NCBI RefSeq assembly: GCF_003651225.1 | Contig: NZ_RCDB01000001.1 | Span: 62,001 to 126,000, forward strand | Reading direction: 5' to 3' | Length of the DNA stretch: 64,000 nt | DNA from: Microbacterium telephonicum | GTDB lineage: Bacteria; Actinomycetota; Actinomycetes; Actinomycetales; Microbacteriaceae | Shown: positions 16,989 through 26,298 of the stretch, piece by piece | Position numbering within the stretch: the stretch's first letter is position 1 | How the letters are laid out: each line of letters begins with the position of its first letter | The notes under the pieces: generated by a model | Told to the model about the DNA's origin: nothing | The model's input: only the letters and a program-made list of their open reading frames with translations | Database searches by the model: none | Program-made: the position numbers and the translations under genes

Positions 16989-17441
16989 TTACTTCGCGGC
17001 GACCACCTGGAGGGTGATCACGGCGGTGAGGTCGTCGCGGAGGCGAACGGTCGCCTCGTGCTCGCCCACCGACTTGATCGCCGAGGTGATGTGGATCTTG
17101 CGCTTGTCGAGGTCGCCGAGACCGGCGGCCTTGACGGCGTCGGCCACGTCGGCGGGCTTGACGGCGCCGAACAGGCGGCCCTCGGCACCGGCCTTGACCG
17201 ACAGCTTGACCTTGTTGGACTCGAGCGAGTCCTTGAGGGCCACGGCCTCTTCGTGGTCGTGGATCGCGCGGGCCTCGCGAGCGGCGCGGATCGACGCCAC
17301 CTGCTTCTCGCCACCGCGGGTCCAGGCCACGGCGAAGCCCTGGGGGATGAGGTAGTTGCGGGCGTACCCGTTCTTGACCTCGATGACGTCACCGGCGCTT
17401 CCGAGCCCGGCAACCTCGTTCGTGAGAATCAGCTTTGCCAT
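16989..17441 (-). CDS. rplI: 50S ribosomal protein L9
   Basis: The 150-residue L9 protein, a two-domain elongated protein of the large subunit near the L1 stalk. The N-terminal domain shows the family signature [20 protein letters not shown]; a long charged helix (residues 45-75) connects to the C-terminal domain with [24 protein letters not shown] lies about six bases before the ATG, 11 bases after rpsR. Last gene of the rpsF operon, directly before the strong hairpin. Confidence 0.98.
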   Translation of the reverse strand: MAKLILTNEVAGLGSAGDVIEVKNGYARNYLIPQGFAVAWTRGGEKQVASIRAAREARAIHDHEEAVALKDSLESNKVKLSVKAGAEGRLFGAVKPADVADAVKAAGLGDLDKRKIHITSAIKSVGEHEATVRLRDDLTAVITLQVVAAK

Positions 17442-17452
17442 GTCGGTGCTCC

Positions 17453-17707
17453 TTAGCGGCCAGCGCCGGCGTAAGGCAGGAGCGCCATTTCGCGCGCGTT
17501 CTTGATCGCCTTCGCGATCAGACGCTGCTCCTGCACCGAGACACCGGTGATACGACGGGCGCGGATCTTCCCGCGCTCCGAGATGAACTTGCGGAGGGTT
17601 GCGACGTCCTTGTAGTCGATGACGCCGACGCGGATCGCCTTTGCGGGAGCGGCGTTCTTCGCGCCCTTCCGCGGCTTGCGGCGATCGCCGGTAGCCTTTC
17701 CAGCCAT
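17453..17707 (-). CDS. rpsR: 30S ribosomal protein S18
   Basis: The 84-residue S18, which binds the small-subunit platform with S6. The core [19 protein letters not shown] and [19 protein letters not shown] is fully conserved. It lacks the cysteine pairs found in zinc-binding S18 paralogs, so it is the zinc-independent form. The upstream gap to ssb is unusually long and carries a REP-like palindrome plus a GGATGTCGG hairpin at 17728-17747 just before the ribosome binding site AAAGGAAG. Confidence 0.97.
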   Translation of the reverse strand: MAGKATGDRRKPRKGAKNAAPAKAIRVGVIDYKDVATLRKFISERGKIRARRITGVSVQEQRLIAKAIKNAREMALLPYAGAGR

Positions 17708-17727
17708 TGGTCTTCCTTTACGAATGT

Positions 17728-17747
17728 GGATGTCGGAACCGACATCC
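17728..17747. repeat. Short perfect hairpin before rpsR
   Basis: GGATGTCGG and CCGACATCC form a perfect stem 21 bases upstream of the rpsR start. It may protect the rpsR-rplI mRNA end or modulate rpsR translation; neither is shown by sequence. Confidence 0.6.
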
Positions 17748-17758
17748 GAGAATTATGC

Positions 17759-17798
17759 GAGGTTTTCGACACGCCGCCCTGCGGGCGGCTGCTCAACC
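17759..17798 (-). repeat. Type-2 REP-like palindrome inside the rpsF operon
   Basis: GGTTTTCGACACGCCGCCC, TGC loop, GGGCGGCTGCTCAACC is a diverged copy of the REP family that dominates the parS array; the GCCGCCC/GGGCGGC stem is perfect. It lies between ssb and rpsR. Confidence 0.75.
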
Positions 17799-17848
17799 TT
17801 GACCCGATCGCGCATCAACGCGGCTGCGCCGCACTGATCCGCGCCGCG

Positions 17849-18364
17849 TCAAAACGGGGTGTCGTCGCCGTAGGCGCCGGGGGCGCTCCAGGCGTCGGGG
17901 GCCGCCGAGCCGGGGGTCGCCCACGGCTCGTCCTGGACCTGCTGCTGCGGGCGGGCCTGCTGGCCACCCCCGCCGCCGCCGAAGTTGCCGCCACCCGACG
18001 AGGCCGCGCGCGTGACCTGAGCGGTCGCATAGCGCAGCGAGGGGCCGATCTCGTCGACCTCCAGCTCGATCGAGGTGCGGTTGTTGCCTTCGCGGTCCTG
18101 GTAGGAGCGCTGCTTCAGGCGACCGGTCGCGATGACACGGGAGCCCTTCGTCAGCGAACCGGCCACGTGCTCGGCGAACTCCCGCCACACCGACGCGCGC
18201 AGGAACAGGGCCTCGCCGTCCTTCCACTCGTTCGCCTGACGGTCGAACGTGCGGGGAGTGGACGCGATGGTGAAGTTCGCGACCGGCAGGCCGTTCTGCG
18301 TGTAGCGCAGTTCGGGGTCTGCCGTGAGGTTGCCCACGACGGTGATGATGGTTTCGCCGGCCAT
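17849..18364 (-). CDS. ssb: Single-stranded DNA-binding protein
   Basis: The 171-residue SSB. The OB fold covers residues 1-110 ([47 protein letters not shown]). A Gly/Gln-rich flexible linker follows, with [13 protein letters not shown], and the acidic tail ends DDTPF, the partner-binding tip that recruits replication and repair proteins. It starts five bases after the rpsF stop, within the rpsF-ssb-rpsR-rplI operon. Confidence 0.97.
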   Translation of the reverse strand: MAGETIITVVGNLTADPELRYTQNGLPVANFTIASTPRTFDRQANEWKDGEALFLRASVWREFAEHVAGSLTKGSRVIATGRLKQRSYQDREGNNRTSIELEVDEIGPSLRYATAQVTRAASSGGGNFGGGGGGQQARPQQQVQDEPWATPGSAAPDAWSAPGAYGDDTPF

Positions 18365-18369
18365 CGTCT

Positions 18370-18735
18370 TTACGCCTTCGCAGCCTTGCGGGCAGCCTTG
18401 GCCTCGGCGCGCACCTTCTCGGCGGCGACCTGGGCGATCGCCTCCTCGGCACGCAGGACCTTGGTACGCATGATCTGCTCGTTCAGCTTCAGCTGACGGT
18501 CGAGCTCCTGCGTGGCCTCGCTCGTGGCGGTGAAGTTCACGACGGCGTAGATGCCTTCGTTCTTCTTCTGGATCTCGTACGCGAGACGGCGCTTGCCCCA
18601 GATGTCGACGTTCTCGATCGAGCCACCATCAGCGGTGATGACCTTCAGGAAACCGTCGAGCTTGGGAGCGACCTGGCGCTCGTCGATCTCGGGGTCGAGG
18701 ATGACCATGAGCTCGTACTGGTGTGAGTGCGTCAC
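18370..18735 (-). CDS. rpsF: 30S ribosomal protein S6
   Basis: The 121-residue S6, partner of S18 on the small-subunit platform. Typical segments are [34 protein letters not shown] and the final [15 protein letters not shown] helix, here [23 protein letters not shown] lies close upstream of the ATG, a strong ribosome binding site. It heads the operon; a GATGCCGGG/CCCGGCATC hairpin lies in its leader at 18762-18784. Confidence 0.97.
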   Translation of the reverse strand: MTHSHQYELMVILDPEIDERQVAPKLDGFLKVITADGGSIENVDIWGKRRLAYEIQKKNEGIYAVVNFTATSEATQELDRQLKLNEQIMRTKVLRAEEAIAQVAAEKVRAEAKAARKAAKA

Positions 18736-18761
18736 TAACCCACCTCCTTCGGACTAGAACG

Positions 18762-18784
18762 GATGCCGGGCGGTTCCCGGCATC
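18762..18784 (-). promoter_or_regulatory. Hairpin in the rpsF leader
   Basis: GATGCCGGG-5-CCCGGCATC forms a 9-bp stem about 27 bases upstream of the rpsF ATG. On the RNA strand the loop reads AACCG. S6:S18 autoregulatory hairpins with a CCG loop or bulge are known in other bacteria; the resemblance is slight, and the hairpin could equally be a terminator remnant. Confidence 0.35.
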
Positions 18785-18874
18785 AGGAGGGTTGATGCAC
18801 GTGTCCGTTTCCGCGCATGGGCGCAGACGGACAACCACAACAGTCTAGCGGATGGGGCGCGGGTCGCGGAATCG

Positions 18875-20167
18875 TCATCCCACCGCTGCCGACGCCGTCA
18901 CCCGCGCCAGCACCGCACGGAGCGTCGCGAGCGGATCGGCGGCCGTCATGAGCTCCGCCTGATGCCGGGTCGCCGTGCGGAAGGACGCCTCCGACAGGAC
19001 CTTCTCGACCGCGTCCCGGACCTGCGCGGGGCGAGGGGTGTTGGTGCGCAGATTGACGCCCACGCCCGCCCAGCCCACGCGCGCCGAGACCTCGATCTTG
19101 TCTTCGGTCTGGCCGGCGACGACGAGCGGGATGCCGTGGCTCAATGCCTGCTGCACGCCGCCGTAGCCGCCGTTGGTGACCATCACCGCGGTGCGGGGCA
19201 GCAGCGCACCGTAGGGCAGGTACTCGGCGGCCCGGGCGTTGGAGGGCAGCGGCCCGAGCGTCTCGACCGCGCGTCCCCCGGTGGACACGACGGCCAGCAC
19301 GTCCAGTCCGGCGAGCGCCTCGAGCGCGGGCCGGAGGAGGAGCGACGGATCCGCGTTGGCGACGGTGCCCTGCGTCACGTGCACGACCGGCCGCCCCGCA
19401 TCGAGATCGCCCCACCAGTCCGGGAGGGGATGCTCCGCTCCCGGACTGGGCAGCAGCGGGCCTGCGAAGACCACCCGGTCGGAGAGATCCGATCGCGGGT
19501 ACTCGAACGCGGGGACCGTGAACTGCACGATCGCGTCCGCCCCGCTGTGCCAGTCGAGGAAGAAGCGCGAGAAGGGGACGCCGACCGCGCGCCTCGCGAC
19601 GGCGTCGGCCTCCTTCCGCACCGGACCGAACACGATCCGCTGCGCGACGACGCTCAGCGCGGCGTTCCGCATGCGCCCCACCGCTCCCGCCCGCGGCGGG
19701 ATCCCCAGTCCGAAGGGCGCCGTGTCACGACTGGTCACTCCGAGCGGCAGGATGCCCAGCGCGATCACCGGGGGGCGGCCGGCGGCGGGCGTCTGCGCCA
19801 GCAAGGCGGCGCCGACGAACAGCGGTTCGGTGAGGATGGCGTCGGGCCGATGCGCGTCGATGAGTCCGCGCAGGGCGGCGAACTGGCTCTCTCCCGGGCG
19901 CAGGAAGAGATGGAGCATGTCGAATCGGATGGCCGCCGGCCCGGTCAGCCCCGCGCGCCCCGGCACGGACCCCGCGTCATCGAGGTCGACGTCGGCGTCG
20001 GCGGGCAGCGCGGCGAACTCCGCGCCGGTCGCGCGGACCCGGTCGGCGTAGCGCGGGGATGTGAGGAACACCACTCGGGCGCCGTCCCCCACGAGGCCTC
20101 GAGCGATGGTCAGAAGCGGCGTCACGTGGCCGTGCGCCGGAGTCGAGCAGAGCAGGTACGTCGTCAT
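18875..20167 (-). CDS. UGT/MGT-type glycosyltransferase
   Basis: A 430-residue GT-B enzyme of family GT1 type. The N-terminal acceptor domain opens TYLLCSTPAHGHVTPLL; the C-terminal donor domain carries VVHVTQGTVANAD and the nucleotide-sugar site near YLPYGALLPRTAVMVTNGGYGGVQQALSHGIPLVV, where the usual TH-G-G-x(2)-S/T core reads TNGGYGGVQQA. Related enzymes glycosylate macrolides, flavonoids or lipids. It is transcribed divergently from a TetR regulator 63 bases away, which suggests inducible expression by a substrate-like compound. GGGGGAA precedes the ATG. Confidence 0.88.
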   Translation of the reverse strand: MTTYLLCSTPAHGHVTPLLTIARGLVGDGARVVFLTSPRYADRVRATGAEFAALPADADVDLDDAGSVPGRAGLTGPAAIRFDMLHLFLRPGESQFAALRGLIDAHRPDAILTEPLFVGAALLAQTPAAGRPPVIALGILPLGVTSRDTAPFGLGIPPRAGAVGRMRNAALSVVAQRIVFGPVRKEADAVARRAVGVPFSRFFLDWHSGADAIVQFTVPAFEYPRSDLSDRVVFAGPLLPSPGAEHPLPDWWGDLDAGRPVVHVTQGTVANADPSLLLRPALEALAGLDVLAVVSTGGRAVETLGPLPSNARAAEYLPYGALLPRTAVMVTNGGYGGVQQALSHGIPLVVAGQTEDKIEVSARVGWAGVGVNLRTNTPRPAQVRDAVEKVLSEASFRTATRHQAELMTAADPLATLRAVLARVTASAAVG

Positions 20168-20230
20168 GATTCCCCCAGGTAGAGTTGATCTGCCCGAGAA
20201 AGTATTCACTACCCTGCGAGGATATGCAAT
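20168..20230. promoter_or_regulatory. Shared operator/promoter region, glycosyltransferase and TetR
   Basis: The 63-base divergent gap is AT-richer than its surroundings (GAAAGTATTCACTACC and GGATATGCAATATG). TetR proteins usually bind such shared gaps. No perfect long dyad is evident to me. Confidence 0.5.
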
Positions 20231-20860
20231 ATGTCGGATGCCAGTCGTTCGCGGCCGTACCGGTCCGCACTGCGGACCGAGCAGGCGCGGCGGACGCGTC
20301 GTCGCATCCTGGAGGCGGCAGGCGAGCTCTTCGCGGCCGGCGGCTTCCAGGCCACCACTCTCGCCGCGATCGCCCGCAGCGCCGGCGTCTCCGCGGAGAC
20401 CGTCAAGAACGCCGGGACGAAGGCGGAGCTGCTCATCGGTGCCTTCGAGGTGGTCTTCGCCGGCGAGGAGGGAGCCGGGAGCCTGAGCGCCACGGCTGCC
20501 GCCGACGGCGTGCTGAGCCTCCCCGACGAGGAGTTCCTCGCCGCGACGGCCGCCACCATCGCCGCCGCGAACGCCCGCAGCTCGCGCCTGTGGACAGTCC
20601 TGCTCGGGGCATCCCTCTCGGATTCGCAGGTCGACGCGGCGCTGAGCGGAATGCTGGCCCACCGCCGCGCCGACTATCGGCTGCTGGCCTCCGAGCTGCA
20701 CCGACGCCGCGTGATCGACGACGGCGCGGGTATCGACGACCTCGCCGCCCGACTCTCCTTCCTGATGTCGCCCGAGAGTCACCAGCAGCTGGTGGTGCAG
20801 TCGGGCTGGACCACGGCGCGCTATCACGACTGGATCATGCGGGCGCTCACCGGTCGGTAG
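20231..20860 (+). CDS. TetR family transcriptional regulator
   Basis: A 209-residue regulator with an N-terminal helix-turn-helix at about residues 20-65 (RRRILEAAGELFAAGGF, TLAAIARSAGVSAETV) and a helical ligand-binding domain of low conservation. In the recognition helix the usual Tyr-x-His is replaced by KNAGTKAEL. It lies divergent from the glycosyltransferase and probably controls it and itself. The unknown gene pair downstream starts 19 bases later and could be co-transcribed. Confidence 0.88.
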   Translation: MSDASRSRPYRSALRTEQARRTRRRILEAAGELFAAGGFQATTLAAIARSAGVSAETVKNAGTKAELLIGAFEVVFAGEEGAGSLSATAAADGVLSLPDEEFLAATAATIAAANARSSRLWTVLLGASLSDSQVDAALSGMLAHRRADYRLLASELHRRRVIDDGAGIDDLAARLSFLMSPESHQQLVVQSGWTTARYHDWIMRALTGR

Positions 20861-20879
20861 CCGCCGGTAGCGTGGGCGC

Positions 20880-21827
20880 ATGGAGTGGGAGCCGGACGTC
20901 AGCGCGGGGGACTGGCTGCGGGAGCGCGTGGACGACCCGTGGCGCGGGACCATCCATGACTTCGTGCCCCGCGGCTTTCCGGCCTACGCACGCATCCTGC
21001 ATCCGGCGTCGGTCCAGTCGCTGCCGGCCGGCGAGCGGCTGCCCGCGCCGGAGGAGTGGGCGACGCTTCCGTGGGACCGGATCGCCTCGCTGAGCAGCCG
21101 CCTGCGGTGGGATGCGGTGGGGTGGGCGGAGGCCGCCGCGCTGCGGGAAGTCACCTGGGGGCCCACGACGCCGTGGCACGAGCTCATCGGCCGGCCGTGG
21201 GACGCTGCGGGCCACGATGTCCTGCTCGACGACGGCAGCTGGCTCAACCCGCCCGATCAGGGCCGCCTCGACGACGACACGATGCGGGCGCTGCTGCCGG
21301 TGATCGAGGCGCACACGGCCGCGCCCGCCGACGCGTACGCCGCCGTGTGGGAGGGCTGGGGCGGGCTGGTCGGCAGCCTCGGCTACACCGCGCCGTCGGC
21401 CGCCCTCATCGGGGATGCCGATCCGCGCCACTCGGCCGTGATGTACACGTCGCTCCGCGACGTCTTCGACCGCGGTTTCCGCAAGCCGGTGTGGCGCCCC
21501 GGGCTCCTCTCCGACGAGATCTCACGCGGACCGAGACTGGTGCTGCCGCATCGCGACCACGTCCTGTTCCGCGGCCCGCTGCGCGACATCACGCGCGCCG
21601 ACGTGCCCTGGCGCGAGACGGGCGACGCGGTCGCGGCCACCACGCCGAGCATCATCTGGCCCCGGGACCGAGCGTGGGTCGTGGTCACGGAGGTCGATGC
21701 CGACTCGACGATCGTGGGCGGGACGGCGGGCCTCGTCGCGGCGATCGCCTCGACGGACGGCATCGAGGCGGTCGCGCTCGACGAGGGCGCCGTCCTGAGC
21801 GGGGATGCCGACGGGGTGGGGCGGTGA
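20880..21827 (+). CDS. Conserved-looking hypothetical protein
   Basis: A 315-residue soluble, Trp- and acid-rich protein, not recognised as a named family. It reads as one globular domain: an N-terminal FVPRGFPAYARILHPA motif, a Trp-rich stretch EVTWGPTTPWHELIGRPW, then WEGWGGLVGS and HRDHVLFRGPL, ending in VVVTEVDADSTIVGGTAGLVAA. No signal peptide or membrane helix is seen. The stop overlaps the GTG of the next gene (GTGA), so both proteins are probably needed in similar amounts. Starts 19 bases after the TetR gene. Confidence 0.75.
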   Translation: MEWEPDVSAGDWLRERVDDPWRGTIHDFVPRGFPAYARILHPASVQSLPAGERLPAPEEWATLPWDRIASLSSRLRWDAVGWAEAAALREVTWGPTTPWHELIGRPWDAAGHDVLLDDGSWLNPPDQGRLDDDTMRALLPVIEAHTAAPADAYAAVWEGWGGLVGSLGYTAPSAALIGDADPRHSAVMYTSLRDVFDRGFRKPVWRPGLLSDEISRGPRLVLPHRDHVLFRGPLRDITRADVPWRETGDAVAATTPSIIWPRDRAWVVVTEVDADSTIVGGTAGLVAAIASTDGIEAVALDEGAVLSGDADGVGR

Positions 21828-22945
21828 CCGAGGCCGACTTCCGACCGCTCACCGAACCGGTCGAGCGCGCCGCCGCGCGCGCCCACGTGCAGCAGCTGAA
21901 GCAGAGCGGACGCCTCCCCGCCGACGCCGCTCCGGTCATCGCGATCGTCGTCATCGCGATCGTCGTGGGCGTCTTCGTCGTGTTCGGCATCATCGCCGTC
22001 GGCATCCTCACGACCGCGCTCGGCGCACTGAGCGGCGGAAGCCCGCTGGGCGGCGTGTTCACGATCGTGCCGCTCCTGGTGATCGGCCTCGGGATCGCGG
22101 GCGCGGTGTACGCGATCGTGCGCGCCGTGCGCGGCTCGTCGGGGGAGCGCGTGTATCGGCTCGACAGGTTCGCGCAGGCCAACGGGATGCGGTGGTTCGC
22201 TCGCGCCGACGCCCCGCCGCTCCCGGGCATGCTGTTCGGCGTCGGGCACAGCCGCCGCGCGACCGACATCGTGCGCGGCGATCGGCCGCGCCTCGTGGAG
22301 TTCGCGAACTACCGCTACAAGACGGGCTCGGGGAAGAACGAGACGACGCACGCCTGGGGCTACGTCGCGGTCAGGCTCGCGCAGCCGCTCCCGCACATCG
22401 TCCTCGACGCCACGAGCAACAACTCGCTCTTCGGCTCGAACCTGCCCGCCTCATTCGATCGCGGCCAGCGTCTCAGCCTCGAAGGCGACTTCGACGACCA
22501 CTTCGCGCTCTACTGCCCCGCCGGCTACGAGCGGGATGCGCTGTACCTCTTCACGCCCGACATCATGGCGCGCTTCATCGACTCCGCCGCCGCCCTCGAC
22601 GTCGAGATCGTCGACGACTGGCTCTTCCTCTACGCCAAGCGCGACTTCTCCACGCTCGATCCGGCGACCTGGGCGTGGCTGTTCTCGGTCGTGGGCGCCC
22701 TGCTCGGCAAACTCGCGCAGTGGGAGCGGTGGCGCGACGACCGCCTGACCGGCGACGCGGCCGGCCTGCCCTTCGCGGCGCCCGCCGGCAGTCTGCGTCC
22801 GCCGGTCGGCGTCGCGCCGCAGGGACGTCGGCTCGCGCGCGGCATCCCCTGGGCGGCGATCGTGATCGTCGGCGGGTTCGTCGCCTTCTGGCTCTTCAGT
22901 CAGCTGGGCGTGTTCGCAGGGCTCTTCGGCTCGCTGCTGCGTTGA
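21824..22945 (+). CDS. Membrane protein of unknown function
   Basis: A 373-residue protein with two adjacent N-terminal membrane helices (about 38-62 and 75-100), a soluble central domain of ~200 residues and a C-terminal helix (about 340-365, AAIVIVGGFVAFWLF). The central part (FAQANGMRWFARADAP, RLVEFANYRYKTGSG, YVAVRLAQPLPHIVLD, DIMARFIDSAAALDVEIVDDWLFLY) looks like a family of actinobacterial membrane proteins without a known role. The GTG overlaps the preceding stop by four bases. The soluble domain most likely faces the cytoplasm. Confidence 0.75.
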   Translation: MTEADFRPLTEPVERAAARAHVQQLKQSGRLPADAAPVIAIVVIAIVVGVFVVFGIIAVGILTTALGALSGGSPLGGVFTIVPLLVIGLGIAGAVYAIVRAVRGSSGERVYRLDRFAQANGMRWFARADAPPLPGMLFGVGHSRRATDIVRGDRPRLVEFANYRYKTGSGKNETTHAWGYVAVRLAQPLPHIVLDATSNNSLFGSNLPASFDRGQRLSLEGDFDDHFALYCPAGYERDALYLFTPDIMARFIDSAAALDVEIVDDWLFLYAKRDFSTLDPATWAWLFSVVGALLGKLAQWERWRDDRLTGDAAGLPFAAPAGSLRPPVGVAPQGRRLARGIPWAAIVIVGGFVAFWLFSQLGVFAGLFGSLLR

Positions 22946-22956
22946 TCGGGCCGCGC

Positions 22957-23583
22957 TCAGCGCCAGGCGCGACGGATGAGCGACTGCACTGCGCCGGTGA
23001 GGAACATGAGCAGGAGCGGCCAGTAGCCGAGCACCGGGAACAGCAGAGTCACCCCGAGCGCGATCGCGAACATGATCATCATCGACAGGTCGACGGCGAG
23101 ATCTCCCCGGGTGGCGCTGGGCGCGGCCGACGAGATCTCGGGGTGGCGGCGCACGTAGAGCCGGATGACGAAGGAGACCGCGCATACGGCGAAGAGGCTT
23201 CCGATGTACACGACGCGGACGAGCCCCTCCGCGTCGGAGAACTGCCCCGACATCGACGTCGCCACGGGCAGCCACACGATCGTGAGTAGCCACGCCGAGA
23301 CGAGCCACATGAGCCCGGTGGGCACGGCCGAGATCCGCCGGAAGAGCCGATGGTGGATCATCCAGAACAGCGCGATCATCACGAAGCTCACGAGGAAGCT
23401 CGTGAGCTGTTCCTGATGGTCGCCGAACCAGCGCCCCGCCGATCCGCCCTCGGCGCCGGCATCCGACACCGCCTCCATGAGCGGGAGGATCAGGAGGGTC
23501 ATCGCGATCGCCACGACCGCGTCGATGAACGCCGCACACCGCTCGGCGCTCAGGTACCGGTCGGACGTCGTCTCGTCGGTCAT
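22957..23583 (-). CDS. TMEM175-type (DUF1211) potassium channel-like protein
   Basis: A 208-residue protein with about six membrane helices. Helix 1 carries RCAAFIDAVVAIAMTLLIL, matching the family pore motif R-x(3)-FSDG/A-V-x-AIA-x-TLL, with Ile in place of the usual Ser. FWMIHHRLF near residue 75 is also characteristic. Bacterial members form K+-selective leak channels as dimers or tetramers. It lies 35 bases downstream of the peptide ABC operon but is probably independent. Confidence 0.82.
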   Translation of the reverse strand: MTDETTSDRYLSAERCAAFIDAVVAIAMTLLILPLMEAVSDAGAEGGSAGRWFGDHQEQLTSFLVSFVMIALFWMIHHRLFRRISAVPTGLMWLVSAWLLTIVWLPVATSMSGQFSDAEGLVRVVYIGSLFAVCAVSFVIRLYVRRHPEISSAAPSATRGDLAVDLSMMIMFAIALGVTLLFPVLGYWPLLLMFLTGAVQSLIRRAWR

Positions 23584-23618
23584 GACGCGATCGTAGCGAG
23601 CACCCGCCTGTGCGGCGA

Positions 23619-25277
23619 TCAGTCTCCTGAGGACCCCGGCGACGCCGCGCGACGAGCGGCCTGCTCCACCGGATCCGGAACCGGCAGCGACGCGATGAGG
23701 CGACGCGTGTAGTCGTCCTGCGGGTCGCTGAGCACCGCGGCGGTGCGACCGGCCTCCGCGATCTCGCCGCGGTGCAGCACGACGATCGAGTGGGCGAGCA
23801 TGTCGACGACCGCGAGGTCGTGCGTGATGAACAGGGTCGCGAAGCCGAACCGCTCCTGCAGGTCGACGAACAGCTCCAGCACGCGCGCCTGCACCGACAC
23901 GTCGAGGGCACTCGTGGGTTCGTCGGCGATCAGCAGCGGCGGGTCCAGCGCGAGCGCCCGCGCGAGCGAGGCGCGCTGACGCTGCCCACCCGACAGCTCG
24001 TGCGGGAACCGGTCGGCGAACCCGCCGCCCAGCTGCACGGCGTCGAGCAGCTCGTCCACGCGCGGCCGCGCGGTGGTCACGTCGGCGGCCGCGCCGTGCA
24101 CCAGCAGGGGTTCGGCGATGTTCTGGGCGATCGTCAGCAGCGGGTTGAAGCTCGTCGCCGGGTCTTGGAAGACGAAGCCGAGCTGCTTGCGCAGGGGGCG
24201 GAACGCCCGTTCCCGGATGCCGTTCATCTCGGCCCCGAGCACCCGCAACGACCCGCCCGCGACGGGGGTGAGCCCCGCGATCGCGCGGCCGATGGTGGTC
24301 TTGCCCGACCCGCTCTCGCCGACGAGGCCGACGACCTCGCCGGGGGCGATCGAGAAGCTCACCTCGTTGACGGCGCGGAACCCGGCGCGACCGAACCGCC
24401 CCGGATACTCGATGACGAGCCGGTCGGCCACGACGACGGGAGCGGCATCCGCGGCGGTCGCAGGAAGCGCCCGGTCGGCGATCTCGAGCCGCGGCACGGC
24501 GGCCAGCAGCTGCTTCGTGTAGTCGTGCCGCGGTGCGGCGAACAGCTCGCGCACCGGCGCGGTCTCGACGATCTCGCCCGCGTACATCACCGCGACGCGG
24601 TCGGCGAGGTCGGCGACGACGCCCATGTTGTGGGTGATCAGCACGATCGCGGTGCCGGTCTCGTCGCGTAGCCGTCGTAGCAGGTCGAGGATCTCGGCCT
24701 GCACGGTGACGTCGAGCGCCGTCGTCGGCTCGTCGGCGATGATGACCGTCGGCTCGAGCGCGAGCGCCATCGCGATGACGATGCGCTGCTTCTGCCCGCC
24801 CGAGAACTGGTGCGGGTAGTCGTCGACGCGCCGCTCCGGCTCGGGGATGCCGACGCGACGCAGCATCTCGACGGCCTTCTCGCGCGCCGACTTCTTCGAC
24901 ACGGAGCCGTGCGCGCGCAGTCCCTCGGCGAGCTGCCAGCCGACCGTGAAGACCGGGTTCAGCGCCGTGGACGGCTCCTGGAAGATCATCGCGGCGCGCG
25001 TGCCGCGCACCTCGCGCAGCTTCTGACGGTCGAGGCCGATCACGTCGGTGCCGTCGAGCACGACCGCGCCGTGCGCGATGGCCGTCTCGGGCAGCAGTCC
25101 CAGGATCGAACGCGCCGTCACGGTCTTGCCGCTGCCCGACTCGCCGACGATCGCGAGCACCTCGCCGCGGGCCACGTCGAGCGTGACGCCGCGGACGGCG
25201 TGCACGTCGCCGCCGTCGGTCGCGAAGGTGACATCGAGCGCGCGGATGTCGACGGCCTGCGTGGCCCGGTCGCCCAT
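23619..25277 (-). CDS. Peptide ABC transporter, fused double ATP-binding protein
   Basis: A 552-residue fusion of DppD- and DppF-type ATPases. The first nucleotide-binding domain has GESGSGKTV at 45-53, [15 protein letters not shown] and [12 protein letters not shown]; the second has [24 protein letters not shown] and [12 protein letters not shown]. An oligopeptide-type C-terminal extension follows each. It energises uptake of peptides or similar solutes through the two permeases encoded upstream; its ATG overlaps the preceding stop (TGATG). The fused arrangement is common in actinobacteria. Confidence 0.95.
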   Translation of the reverse strand: MGDRATQAVDIRALDVTFATDGGDVHAVRGVTLDVARGEVLAIVGESGSGKTVTARSILGLLPETAIAHGAVVLDGTDVIGLDRQKLREVRGTRAAMIFQEPSTALNPVFTVGWQLAEGLRAHGSVSKKSAREKAVEMLRRVGIPEPERRVDDYPHQFSGGQKQRIVIAMALALEPTVIIADEPTTALDVTVQAEILDLLRRLRDETGTAIVLITHNMGVVADLADRVAVMYAGEIVETAPVRELFAAPRHDYTKQLLAAVPRLEIADRALPATAADAAPVVVADRLVIEYPGRFGRAGFRAVNEVSFSIAPGEVVGLVGESGSGKTTIGRAIAGLTPVAGGSLRVLGAEMNGIRERAFRPLRKQLGFVFQDPATSFNPLLTIAQNIAEPLLVHGAAADVTTARPRVDELLDAVQLGGGFADRFPHELSGGQRQRASLARALALDPPLLIADEPTSALDVSVQARVLELFVDLQERFGFATLFITHDLAVVDMLAHSIVVLHRGEIAEAGRTAAVLSDPQDDYTRRLIASLPVPDPVEQAARRAASPGSSGD

Positions 25278-26296
25278 CACTCCACCTCTCCCATGAACTC
25301 GCGGGATGCCGGCTGCTCGGCGGCGACGGCATCCGCGGGGGTCTTGCCGGCACCGGCGCGGCGGCGGGCCCGCAGGCGCGGGTCGGCCAGGTCGTTGAGG
25401 CTCTCGCCGATGAGCGTGATGCCGAGCACGGTCAGCACGATCGCGACACCGGGCGGGATGGAGGTCCACCAGATGCCCGCGGCGACGTCGCTGATCGACT
25501 TGTTGAGGTCGTAGCCCCACTCGGCGGCGGCCGTCGGCTCGATGCCGAACCCGAGGAAGCCGAGGGCGGCGAGGGTCGAGATCGCCTCCGAGGCGTTGAG
25601 GGTGACGATCAGGGGCAGGGTGCGCGTCGAGTTGCGCAGCACGTGGCGGAACATGATGCGCGGCGTCGAGGCGCCGATCACCTTCGCCGACTCGACGAAC
25701 GCCTCCGCCTTGACCCGCACCACCTCGGCGCGCACGACGCGGAAGTACTGCGGGATGAAGACGACCGTGATGGATGCCGCCGCCGCGAACACGCCCGGCC
25801 ACAGGCCGGACTGCCCGCCGCTGATGGCGATGGCCACGACGATGGCCAGCAGCAGTGTCGGGAAGGCGTAGATCGCGTCGGAGACGACGACGAGCACACG
25901 GTCGACCCAGCCGCCGAGGTAGCCGGAGACGAGGCCGAGCAGAATGCCGATGAACACCGACAGCACCAGCGCGACCGCGACGACGTAGAGGGCCGTCTGG
26001 GCGCCCCAGATGACGCGCGAGAGCACGTCGTAGCCGCCGACGGTCGTGCCGAGCGGGTGTGCGGCGCTCGGCGGTTGCTGCGCGCCGAAGTTGCCGTCGG
26101 GTCCGGCCAGCTGGCTGTAGCTGTACGGCGCGACCCATGGCGCCAGCAGGGCCGTGAGCAGGAACACGCCGACGAGCACCAGGCCCGCGATGAGCATGCC
26201 GCGCTGAAGGCCGACGCTCTGGCGAAGCTGGTGCACGACGGGGAGGCGCCCGAACACGGAGCGCTTGCGGGCGGGAGTGGAGGTCTGGGTCGTCAC
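25277..26296 (-). CDS. Peptide ABC transporter permease, DppC-like
   Basis: A 339-residue permease with an N-terminal cytoplasmic tail, one helix and an extracytoplasmic loop ([19 protein letters not shown]), then five helices of the BPD_transp_1 domain. The EAA loop that docks to the ATPase reads [24 protein letters not shown] at 26296 ([11 protein letters not shown]) is chosen; upstream sequence belongs to the DppB-like gene, whose stop is three bases away. It pairs with that permease to form the channel. Confidence 0.93.
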   Translation of the reverse strand: MTTQTSTPARKRSVFGRLPVVHQLRQSVGLQRGMLIAGLVLVGVFLLTALLAPWVAPYSYSQLAGPDGNFGAQQPPSAAHPLGTTVGGYDVLSRVIWGAQTALYVVAVALVLSVFIGILLGLVSGYLGGWVDRVLVVVSDAIYAFPTLLLAIVVAIAISGGQSGLWPGVFAAAASITVVFIPQYFRVVRAEVVRVKAEAFVESAKVIGASTPRIMFRHVLRNSTRTLPLIVTLNASEAISTLAALGFLGFGIEPTAAAEWGYDLNKSISDVAAGIWWTSIPPGVAIVLTVLGITLIGESLNDLADPRLRARRRAGAGKTPADAVAAEQPASREFMGEVE

Positions 26297-26298
26297 GG

